A stretch of 64,000 nt of DNA from Aptenodytes patagonicus (lineage: Eukaryota; Chordata; Aves; Sphenisciformes; Spheniscidae), in NCBI RefSeq assembly GCF_965638725.1, contig NC_134962.1, positions 4,223,501 to 4,287,500 on the forward strand. The letters are read 5' to 3'. Below the pieces are notes generated by a model. It saw only the letters and a program-made list of their open reading frames with translations. It was not told the origin of the DNA and searched no databases. Numbering within the stretch: the first letter of the stretch is position 1; each line of letters opens with the position of its first letter. The translations under genes were made by a program, and so were the position numbers. Positions 45,761-60,424 of the stretch are shown one piece after another.

Positions 45761-48700
45761 CTGCAGCAGAGAGGCTGCTCCAAGACTTCCCGCGGACGCC
45801 AGCTGCCTCAAGCCACAGCAGCACTCTGACTAGAACAGGGATGGCTGCCTCCTGCCCGAGCCCCTTTTCTTTCCTCTGATGCCATGGTAGTTGAAGAGCC
45901 TGGTTGCGTGCTGGAAGAGCCCTTGGTGCATGCCGGGGGCCTGCCCCATGGGGCGCACACCGTGCCTTTGTTGAGCAGGAGATGGGATGTACCCGGTGCA
46001 TTGATGGCGGCAAGTCACATCGTGGCAGAGGGACCACAATGCTAGGCCGCAGCTGGAGAATGAATCTTTCAGTGCTGCGTCTCCTGGGATTTCTCCAGCT
46101 CCCCAGCCATCTGTGGGTCAATGAGAGGCAACCGGTAGCATCTGGCAGACATAGTCACAGGAGGTGAAGTCACTACCAACGTGAGGGTGGATGGGGATCA
46201 GGCAAGGCAGTTACATTTGGGGCAGCAGGTCAGAGTGCACAAATCTCACTAATTTGTGCGACGCAAATGAATAAGATTCAAAAGCAGCAGCTGCAGACAA
46301 TACAGTGGGAGTCATTGTCTAAGTGTAAAGAGGTTTGCTGGAGTGGCATGCGCCCATGCCTTGGTTACATGTCTTCCATCAGTGATACAACAGCGACACA
46401 GTAGTATGCAATCCACAGGTTTATCCTCATGTCACGACGACCTGCTTCCTTGCGCACCATGGCTCAGAGAGCTGTTCTCCAAATTCCCCAAGCTGTCCAC
46501 CCTGAGACCTTATGTATTTTATGGTGCTACTTTTCATGCTGTTTATACAGCCTGGAGAGCAGATCTCCCTGTCTGAACAGGGAAGACGCCTTCCTTCTCA
46601 CTATCTTTTATGGATACACGTGCAGTCTTCCTCTTGTTAAATTTTCATTGTTCTGGCATGGAGAGAGTTGCTTAAAAAAAAAAAGTAGTAAATTATTTCA
46701 TATATATTAATTGGGCAAACAGTATTTTTTAATAAGAAAGTCAGCCTTTAAAGTAAATCTTTTTAGATTTTTAGCTCGGCCTTAAGTATAACCTACACAA
46801 AGCAAGAAAAAATTCCTTTTTTACTGCAGTAAACAGTGCCTTTAGCGGGTAAATTACTCGTTAGAAACTTCCCTGATGAAAAAAATCATCTAGCTCCCCT
46901 GTATGAGGAGTGTCTAGTTTAAGAATGTGGAAAAGTTCAAATGGAGAAAAAATAGGGCGAGAAATAATAGTAATAAAATGCTCAGTTCGGGGCAGACACA
47001 AATAATTATTTTGAATGGGAAAAATGATGTCAGTATAGGCAATGCAACCAAAGGTAGAGAAGCAGTAGTCCCTCTTTTGGTTTATATTCTCCAACGCCAC
47101 AATATATTTAACTTGATGTTCCTTATTTCCACTCTTAAAATATTTTTTAGAAATGGTAAATGGGCCTCCGGGTTTTTCAATTCAACTCGTTTTTTTCTTC
47201 ATGCACACCAAAATGTCACCGATTCATAAGTACCTCTAGTTCCAGTATTTTGTTCTGTATTCAGCAAAAGGTATTACGATTGTTTTATCCTTTCACTTTT
47301 TTTAAATACCAGGAAAGAGAAAGGGACAATCATGTACCCATGCAGCAATGTGGATGCCCCAGGAAGACTAATTAAAGCAGTGTGGAAAAGAAGAATACAC
47401 CAAAGTGGCATAAACTCTACACTGGTAAGGAGAGAGATGCAAACATACAGAATTTTAGTTATAATCATCATGGCCATAAATCGACCTGCCTCTGGAGGAT
47501 ACTCTCACTGTAATGAATTTCCTCAGTATCTTTTGTTTGACAACAGTCAGAGATAACAAGTGATCAGCAAGAAGAAATATGACACCTGACATTTTAAATG
47601 CCCTCTTAGTGTTATTTATTCTGCTAAAAAATACAGTTCTTCATCCATTAAGTGTTGAAAGGGGGAATGAAAGGGCATCTTTCACTGTGTAAATTCATGA
47701 CAAGCGTGCGATCCTGGGCATCCCTCATATGAAGAGGGAATATTTGGCTTCATATGAAGAAGCTGATTGCAGTTCATCATGGTACTAGGAAGAAACCTAG
47801 CAGAGTTGCACCTCATGATAGCAGCAGGCACAGCTTTCACAGAACAGCATTTTGGACCACTGGTAACTGTGGTCTTTGGAGACTGGAGGTAGGGTACAGT
47901 CAGAGTATGTAACTACATAGCTAGTTCATTTACAAGAAAACCTATGTTGCCAGAACTAAGGAGACTCCCATGGCAGTTGGAATGCAACTAGTGTCATTTG
48001 GGATGGTCACCACCGATATATCTAATGACATTTCGCAGTCGTTAAAAGAGAAACCTGTGACTTACAGCAATGATGAAAATTTGTGGGGTGTATGATGGTG
48101 AGAGAGCACTTAACGTGGTGGCTGATGGCCATGTCCTTGGCAATGTGAGCTGAACTGACATCTGACAGAGTTAATGACAGAGGGCAGCTGTTGGAAAGAC
48201 ATCTGTAACAAGCTCCCACTGCTGGAAGAAGTGAGCCAGGCACTGGCACACCTCTTGCACCTGGGGACAGTGGGATATGTTTGCAGTTGGTGGCAAAGAG
48301 GAGAGAAAAGAGACTAGCATGGAAAATGGAGGAGGTTAAAGTGGAACAGATATTTGAATTTGGGTGTGGCAAACAAAACAAATATACAAAGGAAGGGAGA
48401 AACATGTGAGCCCTAGAGGAAGAAAAGTTAGAAACATACCAGTAGTTTCAAAGAAAAAAGTGGTAGCTTCAGGGAAGGAGGGTACGGTCACCAAGTACAG
48501 AACACGATTCTGTAGTGGTGCGAAGAATAGGCAGTAGAAAACAGCCCAGGAATGAAGCAGGGACTAGAGAAGATGGAGAAACCGAAAAGATGCAGGAAAG
48601 ATGAGAAGGAAAAAAAAAGATTAATCTATGTAAGTGTTTTTATTCTAAATAAAGAAAAGCAGAGACAGTAGAATAAATAAAAAAAATGTGAAGTCAACTG

Positions 48701-51700
48701 AAGGAAACTAGAATAAAGGGAAGATAGAGGGAAGGAGAATGGAATAAGGAAATGAAAAAATAGAAACATGAATAAGTAGAAAAAAATTGAAAACTTGGTA
48801 ACTTTTATTTAGATAATGTGTGCTTCATACAATTAGTTTCTCCATTTCCCACAGTCTTAAGAAAAAGATACAATGATGTATGTAGGAAATAGTGCTTCAT
48901 TACATTAGTTTGTCTTGCATCTCAGGAAAAGGGGTATCTCTTCTGAAAAAAATTCCATCAAAACAATAGGTGTAGTTTTCTTTTTTATTCCAGAAATAAA
49001 TACAGAGATTGTAATACATGTAATACTGTTCTGTCCTCTCTCCCCTTTCTCTCTTTCTCTTTTTCTCAGTTTTGAGTCTGTGCCTCAGACATTTCAATTT
49101 TGACATCTTTCATTCCACCCCCATGTATCAAATTTAAAGTCAGGTTAACTCCTGGATTTCAATGAAATATTTTATAAAATGTCATAGTTTTAGGCTTTTG
49201 TGGGATTGGCTCTCTTAATTAGTACCTTGACTGGGCACTTAGTGGAACTGGCATAAATCTGCATTATTCCATTGCATTTCTCAGCGGTCCAAATGCATTG
49301 CACAGTCAAGACAAAACATAATTTATCAAAGAGGATGTGAGGCAGAGAGCTTAAACTTCTTACCCACAAAGCTTGTGAGTGTCAAAGCAGGACCACAACT
49401 GTATGAAATACAAATATAAAAGGAGGAAATGTTTGCGTGAGTTTGGCTGAAAACAAACATTATTTTGTACAGATACACAGTCTTTATAAGGTATGGTGTC
49501 AGTATCTGAGATTAAAAAAGTAGCATTTTGAATTACCTACTAGATTGAATGTGTTCTTAATCTATACTTTTTAACCAGCTTTATTATAAATACACTCAAA
49601 TTAAAATAATATATCTTTATTTTCTTGTTCCATGTATGCATTCAATACCACTTTTCATACTGTAGTCAGTTTACTCTTCCCTGCTAAATCAATCAATTTC
49701 TATAGGGAAAGACAGTTCTTTGCTACAACACAAAATGATAATTTCTTTTTGTATTTGTGAAAATCCAATGGTAAAATTATGAAAAAATGCTGGAGAATTT
49801 TTCTGTTTGTGTAGCACTTCCATGTGGAAGATTCAGATTACCATGTGGGGATTCAAATTACCAGTCTGACTTATAAAATTTTCAGTTTTTTAAGATAGGT
49901 TCAATATATCCACTTAAATTTATGGGATAAGCCAACAGTGCCGTTCTGACCTGCCTAGTCTTGGCTGTTTGTACCTCATGAATCTACCGGGCCTACTTAT
50001 AAAAGTTGTGTTTGACTACCTGAACCTATAGAGGTTAGAAGTCATCAGGACACTTTTGATGCAACAGAGTAAGGAGGGAACATACATGTACTTATTTTTC
50101 TAAAACTGAAGTATCTTGGACATGCATAATATCTTTTATTAGAATGAACACAAACTGCTATTCCAGACTTTTTTCACACTCACATCACTACACTAGAGTG
50201 TCTACTTTACAAGCTGTAAAAATGAGACTAAAAAACCACACTCAGTACTAGACATAAGACCAAGAACACAGCCCAAAATCCTGTCTGCTGTTGTGATTCA
50301 TTTCATCATTCAAGCATGGGGGGATGGAGCAGTTACAGAAAGGCAAATACCTTTTATACTGAGGCTTTCTGAATCACAAATGGCAAGATGAAGTTATCCT
50401 GGCTAACTAGGTAGTGATTTATTCACAGATGTGGAAGCTGGAGATAATTTTAAGAGATCCTTTCATGAAGACAGGTAAATGGATAATGTATGTGATACAA
50501 AAAAGGTTAATGAAGCTGAAGTTTGCAGTTTGGTCACAAAAATTGAAGGATGAAGTCTTACAAGCCAGACCTAGATTCTAAAAATGGTGTTTAGGCATCT
50601 GTCTCCCATTCAAATGAGTAAGAGGATTCAGACCTAAGTTTAGAAATAATTAGGGCATAAAGAGAGATAGTTGTCTATCTAGGACAGTGGGGAGCACTGA
50701 ACATAGCCTAAAATACAAAGATCCATTAGGAAAAATCTCTGACTGTTTTGGTTTTTTTGCTGCATAGGCTGCTTTTTCTTGGGTAGTGTTGCGCTGAAGT
50801 GAAATGCAAGCCTCTGTGTATGCTTCTCACAGAGGCACTGATGTGAGGGATGGGATGAAAGTGGGATTTCACAAAGTTTTTTCAGGCATGAAGTGAGCAA
50901 AAGGTGGAGTGAAGAGCATGCTGAAAGGCGAATAGGAGATAATAAATGGAGAAAGGAGGCAAAAAATTGTCTTTGAGGGATGAAATGCTGCAGAGGATTA
51001 GTCTGCAAATAAATATTTTGTGTAGGGTTTCGGGTTTATGCATTAACTGGGAGAGTAAGAATCTGTGTATTTAGCTTCATGCACAACTTTCCAAGAGGTT
51101 CAAGAGCTGCAGTGATAACCAATGATCTAAATCCACTTCTAGGCTGAAAAGAGTCCAAGTTACAACTAGACTATCACAACTGACCTACTTGGTACACTTG
51201 ACAGTAGTCTCAGTGGAGAGACTAAGGAGCAGATGGGAGTACAGTCTGATACATTGCTCTGTGGACAGTCTTTTCAGAACAAAATCATATGTTTTGGAGA
51301 GTACAAGTTGTATTCACTGCCTACTTCAGACCCCTGGATGTTGCAGACTAGCAAATTTCACCATTCCCTGTACAGAAATCTATCTTTACTGATTGGGTTT
51401 GGCTAAAATTCCAGAAGGCTTGATAGCAGTGTTTCTTTAAGAGCTCCTCCTTTTCTCTCTGTACTTCTTTCTCTCTCTACAAATTATTGAACACATTCAG
51501 GCTATCAGTATTGAGCACTATTTCATTGGCACTGAGGCTTGAATGGGATTGAACCAAGACCCTGCTGCCCAGTTCTTGCTAGTGCAAATCAAATCACAGG
51601 ACAACACACATCATTGGGCTGAGAACATAGAGGAAAGAGCTCCTTTATTAGATGCTTTAGTTTAGAGACCTCATTTGCATTAATTTTCTGTAGTGGACTC

Positions 51701-54700
51701 TGTTCTTGAGCCAAAGAAATGAATCTCCCTCTCCTTACCTGTTTTACAAACGACTAGTATATTCTGCTGCTTTCTGTACAGCTAGGTAACGTATCATTTT
51801 ACCTAGACTCGGCAGTATGCTGTTCTTCCCCTGCATAACATCTGCTGCATTTTTCATAGCTTGGATTGTTCTTGGACTTGTTTTAAAAGGCATGTTTCAG
51901 AAATGTCTTTGAGGATGTGAATTATTAGTCATTGTTTTATCTGCTAGGGTGTTGTTCTTCATTTCTGTTTGTTATTTTACTTTTTAAAATAAGACTGAAC
52001 AGGCTTTGGAGTTTAAAGTTTATAGGCTTTAATTCAGGTTTAGGTTAAAGATACCAAGAATGGTAAGGTAATTCATAGCAATAGGATTTTAGTGCAGTTT
52101 CAGAAAGTAACTTATTTTTGTATGACCATAAACTGGCATTTAATCTCCTTTGCATTTTAGAAGCTAAACTGTAAATCGATCTTCACATAAGACAGCAGTA
52201 TCTCTCTGGCTGGTCTCTAACTCGCACTTCTCCTTACTGTTGTAGTATTTGTGTACACACTTTCCACATACACCTGAAAATTCTGACATTTACTGTTCCA
52301 AAGCCTTTGCATTATTTGTACTTCATACCTCATTTCTCTATTACTTGATGTATGACAAGGGTTTTATTAGTTAATGCACTTTTTGTTCTGTAAAGTAACC
52401 CTAATAATAACATTTGAGATTTGGCATTTCAATTTTCTCACTTAATTCATACTAACATGCTTAATTTTTTCCGGAGAGCCTCACAGCTTCATCTTGGACT
52501 CTGCATTTTACTCAGCAGCATCCTCAGCATTTACTCTGCCCATGACATCACCTGTAGCAAACTTCTAAAGGCTATCTAGGACATACAGTTGTTAGTAAGA
52601 CGTTTTGAAGACAAAAGGTTTGTGCAAGTGTAAATCGGAGCATAAACTGGTCTGAAGAATCTTAATTGTTGTTGGTGAAGCAGAAAGAACCCCAAGTGGA
52701 GTTGAGGATGAGGTTGTGAGTTAGAAAAAAACATATCTTCTTTTATTCTAAACTGAAAGAATCTGGTATTTGCATCTGCAAGAGAATGAACTGGAAGCCC
52801 AAAGTGACATAGTACTGAATAACTTTTCAAATAACTATCTGAGCTGTAATAGGATAATAATACACTCTGGTCTTCACAGGGCAAGGGTTAGTGATTCAGA
52901 CTCTGTGTGATGTAGGTGGCTCACTACTCCACCCAGATGTAAAAGAGGATGGTGTGGTTCCTGTGGGAGAGATGATCCTTCTGAATTAAAAAGTTTGAAT
53001 TTAGAACACCTAAAAGCAGTCAAACTACAAGAGAAGGTTTAAGGGTTCTGTTTTCTGTGAATCTCTCTTAATGACAGGAAAGCTTTAGGAAGGGGGCAAC
53101 TTGTCCCTGCACAGACTTCTTTTTTTCTCTTTGAGTCAGTGGAAATGCTGGTAATAGTACAGGGGTAAGAGCTAGCATGTTGTATGATCGTACCAACACA
53201 TGTACCAATATGCAACTTCACATAGCTTTTGAAGTCGCAACGATGTTACGTTTGATGGGTTCTTGCTGGGGATGAGGGTGTAGCATGGATGGCTTCAGGC
53301 TGCCAAGTCGTACAATTGTACTGAGGTGGCTTCATGTCAAGGAGTAGTAATGAATGAGTAAACTTACTGGTCCACTAAACTGTACAGAGCAGCAAAACTA
53401 GCTCCCTCTTTTGCTCTGCTGAAAATAATTAAGAGAAACAAGTTTTACAGTTTCATAAAAACAATCTGACTTTCTTACACAAGAACATACAAATTGTCTA
53501 TTGCTTCCCTAACTAATCATCTTTCCTAAACAAGATGTTATATTTGTTGCCTGCCATTTTGTCTGGTCATTAATAAATGGTTAGTTTACAGAGATGGATG
53601 TGTTTACTGTCCTAGCTAGAAAATTAAGTAATAGTGACGGCAATGTTGTTATACTTCTGTGGTAATGGAAGAGTATTGCAAGTAACCCCATACAGACAAA
53701 ATTGACAATAAGGAACAACTTAACATAAAAAACTTGGCCCTTCATCTGGATATGTCATTTCCTTTGGGTTGGAAGTTTTCCCCATCTTGTATTTTGAGAG
53801 ATAAAATATTTGTCTGACTTGCTTCAAAACATGTACTAGTTTCTTCTGTCAACTGTGGGAACACATCCCATGTTGAAGTGAGTTACTGGATTTGTTTGAA
53901 GTTTCAAAAATGAGCAAAAGCTCATTAAAGGAATAGGGTCAAGTCCTTGAACTCTGATAGTGAGAATATATTTTAGGTAGTGTAAGAAAGTAACCTATAG
54001 TCTGGAATCATATCCCTAACTATTTTAGACTGCTGGAGAATTCAGAAAAAAACTTGTATAATAGCCTTTCGTGCTGTGTTTTCATTAAGTCTGAGGCTAC
54101 AGCATGATTTATTTTAATCAGTTATTACAGAGAAGTGATTAAAAAAAAACTTGGCAAAATCTTGCTCACATACTTGTTGCATTCCAAATCCACAAAATGT
54201 TTAGATACAATCTCATTTCACTATAACCAAAACAAACTTTCTTTACTATATTTCTTTCTTTTTTTTCTTTAAATGATGATGTTTCCATACCTTTTCTGTC
54301 TACACTGGCTTTCCAGTTCAATGTCTTTTGTGTCTGTTTTCTTCATAATGTCACTAAGATTAGTCAGGTTGCTGAGAGCAATCCTATTGTCCCATAAGGC
54401 TTGGTAAGAGCATTTGGCAGACTATGAACTAGAGATGGAGTAGGGAAAATGATGTAGCCACTTCTGTCACCTGAAGATGACTTCCAGAAATGCTTGCACA
54501 TGTGATTATTCTTCCAGTTCAAATCTACAAGAATCTGGATTTTGACCTATGTATTGTACGTACGCTGAAAGTTTTACCAACTTTTTGGCCTGTTAGTTTC
54601 ATTTGACATTTCTTATTGTTTCGCTAAAATGTGTGTATTTAGGCACACACACAATCCTCTTTTTAAATAACTCCTCTATTTTAAAAGAGGGGTGCCATGG

Positions 54701-57700
54701 GACTATTGAATGATTTAGATACGGACATAGGGACAAAGAATGTGTCCGGCTCTGTTCTTGTAACTTACGGTCTCTAGGCATTGTGATAAAACAAATGCCT
54801 ATCAAATTCCATAGGACAAATGTTTTCATCTACAGCAACTGCTGTTTCATGACTGATGTGGCTTAATTGTACCTGTTCTTGGCATTGACCAAGAACAAAC
54901 AAGATGAAGATTTATCTTCAGTTCTTTCATTTATTTTTATGTATGTATTTTTGAAGGTGAGTTAGTGCATATATATGCATATAGAAGCATATAAAGAAAG
55001 AGGATAACACCGATTGCCATAACTGGTCAATTGTTAAACAAGCATCCAGTAAAAACTCTTTTTGATGGGGCAAAAAGGCAATGATCTAAGAATGCTGTGT
55101 CATGGCATTGACTGGAAAAAATCAAGCAGTCTTCAGTTCTTTAAGGAGTTCCAGTTTTAAGAGTGCTTGCTGCTCTGCTCTTGACGCACAGAATGGAGAG
55201 TGTAATAACATCACACCATCCAGGTTCCCATCTCCTCTGGCTCTTGGCTTTGTCTGATATACAGAAGATTATTAGAGAGATGGGGAAGCAGCGCACAGCA
55301 GCACATACAGCACAATCAGTGACAAGAGAACAGTTAGTATATTGACATAGACAAGGAAATTTTCTGTGGCCTTTACATCTCAAGTTAAGTCATCCTAACT
55401 ATATCTCTTAAGAGTGACCCGAGTGACCATTACTGTATGTCATGTATGAAGCTGGACAGAGCTGTAAGCAGAACAGAAGCTACCTTCTGACCATAGCAGG
55501 CTACCAAGCTTGTGTCTGGAGGCAATGGACTGATTTGTCCATTGTTTTTTAAATTGCTGGGAGGTGGAGAATTGGAATCTAGAAGAGGAGTAAAGGAGGA
55601 AGAGGACCAGTGATCTGCACTGCTCAAAAAGTAAACAGTGAGGACTGGTGGAGAGAATGTTAGATATTGAATGATGCTGGAAAGCTCAGGGAAGAACTAG
55701 AACAGCTCTGAATCAAGAAGGCGCAAAAGACTCCAGAACTGGAATATCCGTTGTATTAGTATACCGTTTAGGCTGTCTGAGGGTATATTGTTGATAAAAC
55801 ATCCCTGTCAGGGTAATACTTGGCTCACAAAGAATCCCAGAACAACTGAAGCAAAAACTGCCAAAGTCACCCTCTCGCTAAAAAGAAATATTTCAAACAT
55901 ATACTAACAAATCCTGACTGTAAAACGTGCAAATTGGATTTCCAGTAATGAGACCCATCAGTAGGCACATTTTCTTGACATATTCTGTCAGAGTATCACT
56001 TGGAAATAGTGATTCAATTTTCCAAGTTACTTTAATTTGCTTAGAGAAGAAAGCATTTTCATTTTGCCCAGTCAGTTCTAATAATTTGCTAAATTCAAAA
56101 TATGTGAAATTATTGAAGCTAGTTGTAGTGACCAGAAGGACCACTAATCTTTTAATAATATTTTTTTTCCCGTGTAGACTTGCACAAGAAATTTTTCAGA
56201 ACAGATAAAACACAAATCTTTGCTGACATGCCTGCTTCTTGTCTCTTCCACAGACATAATTCTGGACATTTGCTAGCAATCTCCATTCAGAAGGTTTGCT
56301 TTAAAAAAATCTGCTAGCTGCTGGGGTGTGTAGTTGGAAACGTCCATCTTCTTATACAAGTGCTCCTTTTTCTTAGTAAAGTTCCCCAGCTCTTCCCTTA
56401 CAGATGAGTCTGGGTATTGATACTTCCTATCTTGCCAGGCAGTAACAAGCATGACAAGTTAGATTAAGAGCAGTTGGGAAGGAAAAACAGTATTCCACAG
56501 CTCTTTTATACTGTAAAGCCTTGAAGGCCGTTAAACAATAATCCTTTATCCCACAGTATATTCTCTGGGCATCTTCTTTTGGGCACAGGATGTTGAGTTG
56601 CATGGACTTTGGTATGCCTCAGTACAGCCATATTTAAGTAACTCCCATGTGAATTGCATGTAGCATGTATTAGTAGTGACACAGTCCTCTAACTGTCTCA
56701 TAAAAACTAGAGAAGATTGCCAAGGCAGTTGTGTGCTCAGCTAACTTTTCTTTTTGAAAATCAAGCTCGTAAGTAGTCTCTCTCTAACAGGTATTTCCTA
56801 TGTATTTCCCAGTTAATAACTAGGTATTGTTAAATACCTTGTTTTTAAAAAGAGGGTATCCCTTAAGCTGTCACATAATATATTTATTCAATCATATCTC
56901 ACTATAATTAAATATATTTTATGAAAAGAAGAGTTGTTTGTTTTTCTGCTCCACTTCTGGAGTTCTAGTAACTGTTATGCAAATATAAACACTTAAAATA
57001 GGTGGGTGGTTTTGCCGTACCTCTTCCACAGCAGCATTGCGCTAGGTGTTCTGTCCGGAACACGGAATTGCAGTCAAAGGGCTGGTGCTTCTGTAGCTAG
57101 CAGAAACAGTCCAGTACACATCAGGATAATCACTGTCCTTAAGTGGAAATAGGAGTGTAGGTAGGTATGATTATCGTAAAGTAAAAAGGGACTGTACAGT
57201 TGCTTTCGAAATGTACTGTTCATCTCTTTATTTTCCAGTGCAAGGATTAAGACATTTTCCTGGAGCATACCATACTTAATTTTGAATATTAATCCCTGAC
57301 TATTAGGAGCATTAGACTTCTTCAGGGATTCACCTAAGGACAGCTCAAGTACATGGGATGATTTTAAGACCAAGACTTTAACAGTATTTTGAGATTCCAA
57401 GGAGAAGACAGTAAAGTGCATAGACTGCAAAGAGGCACTAAAGTTGTTTTATTTACCTCCATGTGCATGTCTGTAGTAAGACTGCATTTGCCCCTAAATT
57501 CAAAGTAAAATACTTAAAACAGGAATATTTTTCCTACATTGTCAAACGTTTGTATTCCAGATGCATATGAAGTCTTGCTGTTTTTGCTGAATGCTTGTTA
57601 GTGCAGACTGACACCCACTTGCAGAAGAATCAGCACATAGACTTTCAAGTTTACTGAGAGCTTCTGCATAGGACTGCATCGTCTTCAACCAGGGCTCCAT

Positions 57701-60360
57701 TCCTTTGCCTCCTCCTGACACTGCGTACTTACCAAATTGTCCATTGAGCTCTTGTACTCCTCAAAAAAAATCGAAAATGGAGTACAAGGCAGAAAGGTAG
57801 GGTGGGATACTGGCTACAAGGATAGTGAAGCTTTCTGAATAAAACCAAAATTTGTGTGGATTCTGTCATCTTGTTTGACTGAACTTGTGGAATCAAGGTA
57901 TTACTGGTTAAAACCCAGCTTTCAGCATTTTAAATGATCAGTGGCTGGGTAAGGAGCAGAGAAACGGACAGGAAAGGAGAGCAAAAAATCACCAGTCAAA
58001 ACCATTACTATCAGTTTTTCACCTATTTGTTGGTGGGATTTTAGTATTCTGACTAGTCAGTTAAGACTCACAGGAGCTGCGTACAACCAAAAGCGACTCT
58101 CCTTCTCAAACCATCTGCAGGCTTCTCTGATATGTCCCTTATCACTATAATCCATACTGCTGTCACCTCTGTCAGATGTTCCTGTAATGAATTCTAGGCT
58201 AACTACATTTTTAGAAAACAAACAGAAAGAGAATTGCATTACCACTTGTATCTTGAGACACAGTCTCTGTGCCATGATCTACATAGGCTAGTTCTAGGGG
58301 AAAAAAATAAGCATTTTAAAGAATAATATACTAAAAGGAGCAGGTTAAAGGCATTGACAGTCCTCCGTTTTTCCTGTATAGCTCCTGCCTGCTTCTACTC
58401 TTTAACACTAGAGAGAATCCATACGCGCCTGTGATGTTCAAGATCTTCTGATGTAATTGCTGATGGGTGAAATACACGGCATTCACTGTATATTGAGTCT
58501 GATTATTTCTACACCAACACCAATAATTACCAGTAATCCATTACTAGAATTCTTATGCAAGTTGCTCTTTTATACCATTTAAAACAGAAGGTGAGCAGTA
58601 CAGTACAGAGGAGCTAGAATCCCAGTCCTGAAGAATCTAGTCTGGAAAGTTACTTCCAATGTCAAACAAGAGGCAGAGAGTATGAAAAGATAAATTATTC
58701 AGTAATGAATCCTACACACTTATAATGCACAAGTTGTAATGAATCTCAGTTGCTCTTGTAATTTTGTTAAGTTGTTTACCTAATATGGTAGATACGCCAT
58801 ATGGTACACTAAAGAGAGTGTTAGAACAAGGACATGAAGATTTCTAGGGTTTTATTTCTAGTTTTTCATGCAACTGTAAACTACATTCAAGCTGTCCTAG
58901 AATGCCAGCAGTAGGAGAATATAGGCTGCTCTGACCCTTCACGCTGACTACTACTGCCACTTGATAATTTCATCCATCTCTCATGTCACTCTCTCTTCAT
59001 CACCCCTCGGGCACTGCGGCCCAGTATTGGGCTGTACTCCGGGTCAGATGCCATGAAAGACAGACTTGCAGCCACTCTGCACCTCCGGGCTGTTTTAGCT
59101 TAAGTCTAGCTTTTTTACCCTTAATAAATCATTTCAGCAGCTGATGTAGATTAAATCTTCCACTGTTTAGGGAATGTGACCAGACTTCTATTCTAGATAG
59201 TTCTTTGGTATGTTGCTTATAGAATTTCATCATAGCTAAAACTAGCAATGTGCTCAACTGTGGCAGCAGCAAACTGGTTGGGATTACCCTGCTTGAAGTA
59301 GCATTCCTGCCTTGTAAGAAATGGGCAACATGACCTACGATGACATCTGTAAAATCACAGCTACTTTGCAGCATTGTAATTTGGCAAAAATTGATAAAAT
59401 GGAAGTTAAAAGTCATAGAGACAGAAAGGGTGTTTTCTTTCTCTCCCTTGAGTTTCGAATGACGACTGAGAAAAGCTGCAGAGTACAAAGCATTTGAGAA
59501 CAAGAATAAGAGATTAATATAAAACTTCTCAGAGGACTTAGGCAGTCCCTTCTAGTGATGCCACCTGGTGAAGCGATCGGAGCCTTAGGAAAGGCTCAGT
59601 GTTGTAATTTTTACTCAGCAGCCCAAGTCTACTGCAGGTGAGAGGAGGACATGAGAAACTAGAACATAAACAGTGAATTTCTAAGACTTTTGATTTAAAG
59701 ATATTTACTCACCCTATTATTCGAGGCCTGTAAGTAAAGAACAAATACCTACCAGTTTTTATGTTTCCCCTGCGAGCTTTTGGCAAACAGCTTCTCCCCT
59801 GTAGACACGTTTGCATATTTGGGGGCAGAGTAAGGCATGGGACAGTACTTGAGCACTGTTCCCATCGCTCATGGGGCCAACTAGTGAGCAGAGCAATTTA
59901 ATTCATGTTACAGTCCTACAAGTTAAGCGATCACCACAAATACGTGATGCAGGAGGCGTTGACACCCATGTTTGGGCAACCCTAAGTAGAGAATACTTTG
60001 TCTCCGACCTATTTAAAGCAATCCCTTCTCGCAGGTAACTCATAGCTCTTATTCTTCCAAGTCTCCACCTTCGCAGCCTTCTGTCAGCTATCGGGCCAGT
60101 CAGTTCTGGGCATTGTCAACCAGGGCATTAGCAGGTGCTGAGTCGGTCCCACTGCAACGCAGTTCCAGCCTCTAATTCCACCCATTCCCAATACGTAAGA
60201 GCAAAGCTTATTTTATAATACTAAGTAAGAGGTGCTATTTTGATACCCCTTGGAACTTACCACATGCTACAATAAATCTTTCAGTTAATATTGTTCCAAT
60301 AGTTCAGTTTTCTGGCGAAACAGCGCCTGGCAGAAGAGAGCATTTATTAAAAGGCAGGTT
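45761..60360. other. Intergenic region between LSM14B and TAF4, no supported gene
   Basis: About 14.6 kb. I found no exon set, known protein, RNA gene, or clear young repeat. Open frames reach about 127 codons (48022-48405, minus) without recognisable similarity. Purine-rich sequence marks 48540-48800 and a pyrimidine tract marks 49034-49068. A poor L2-like stretch is at about 49339-49400. Distal regulatory elements of TAF4 or LSM14B could lie here but cannot be seen in one sequence. Confidence 0.45.
48540..48800. repeat. Purine-rich low-complexity tract
   Basis: The plus strand is dominated by A and G (GAAGG, GAAAA, AGAAA motifs) for about 260 bases, with a short interruption near 48620-48650. 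Confidence 0.6.
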
Positions 60361-60370
60361 GTATTTTCAC

Positions 60371-60376
60371 TTTATT
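60371..60376 (-). terminator. Candidate minus-strand polyadenylation signal AATAAA
   Basis: This canonical hexamer lies where the GC-rich island gives way to AT-rich sequence, about 1.1 kb downstream of the minus-strand TATA box; a second TTTATT lies nearby at about 60345. It could end a divergent non-coding transcript. Confidence 0.3.
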
Positions 60377-60424
60377 TACTTCCTTTATGATGGTTGCACA
60401 ATAAGGTCAAAGTGCAGCTCCCTA

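Noticed and set aside
48022-48405. 127-codon minus-strand frame in the LSM14B-TAF4 gap
   Set aside because: It has an ATG but no recognised domain, no nearby promoter island and no splice partners. A conservation test would be decisive; without it, it is not called.
49339-49400. L2-like wording (GAGGCAGAGAGCTTAAACTT and GCAGGACCACAA)
   Set aside because: Weaker than the two remnants listed; cannot be separated from chance by eye.
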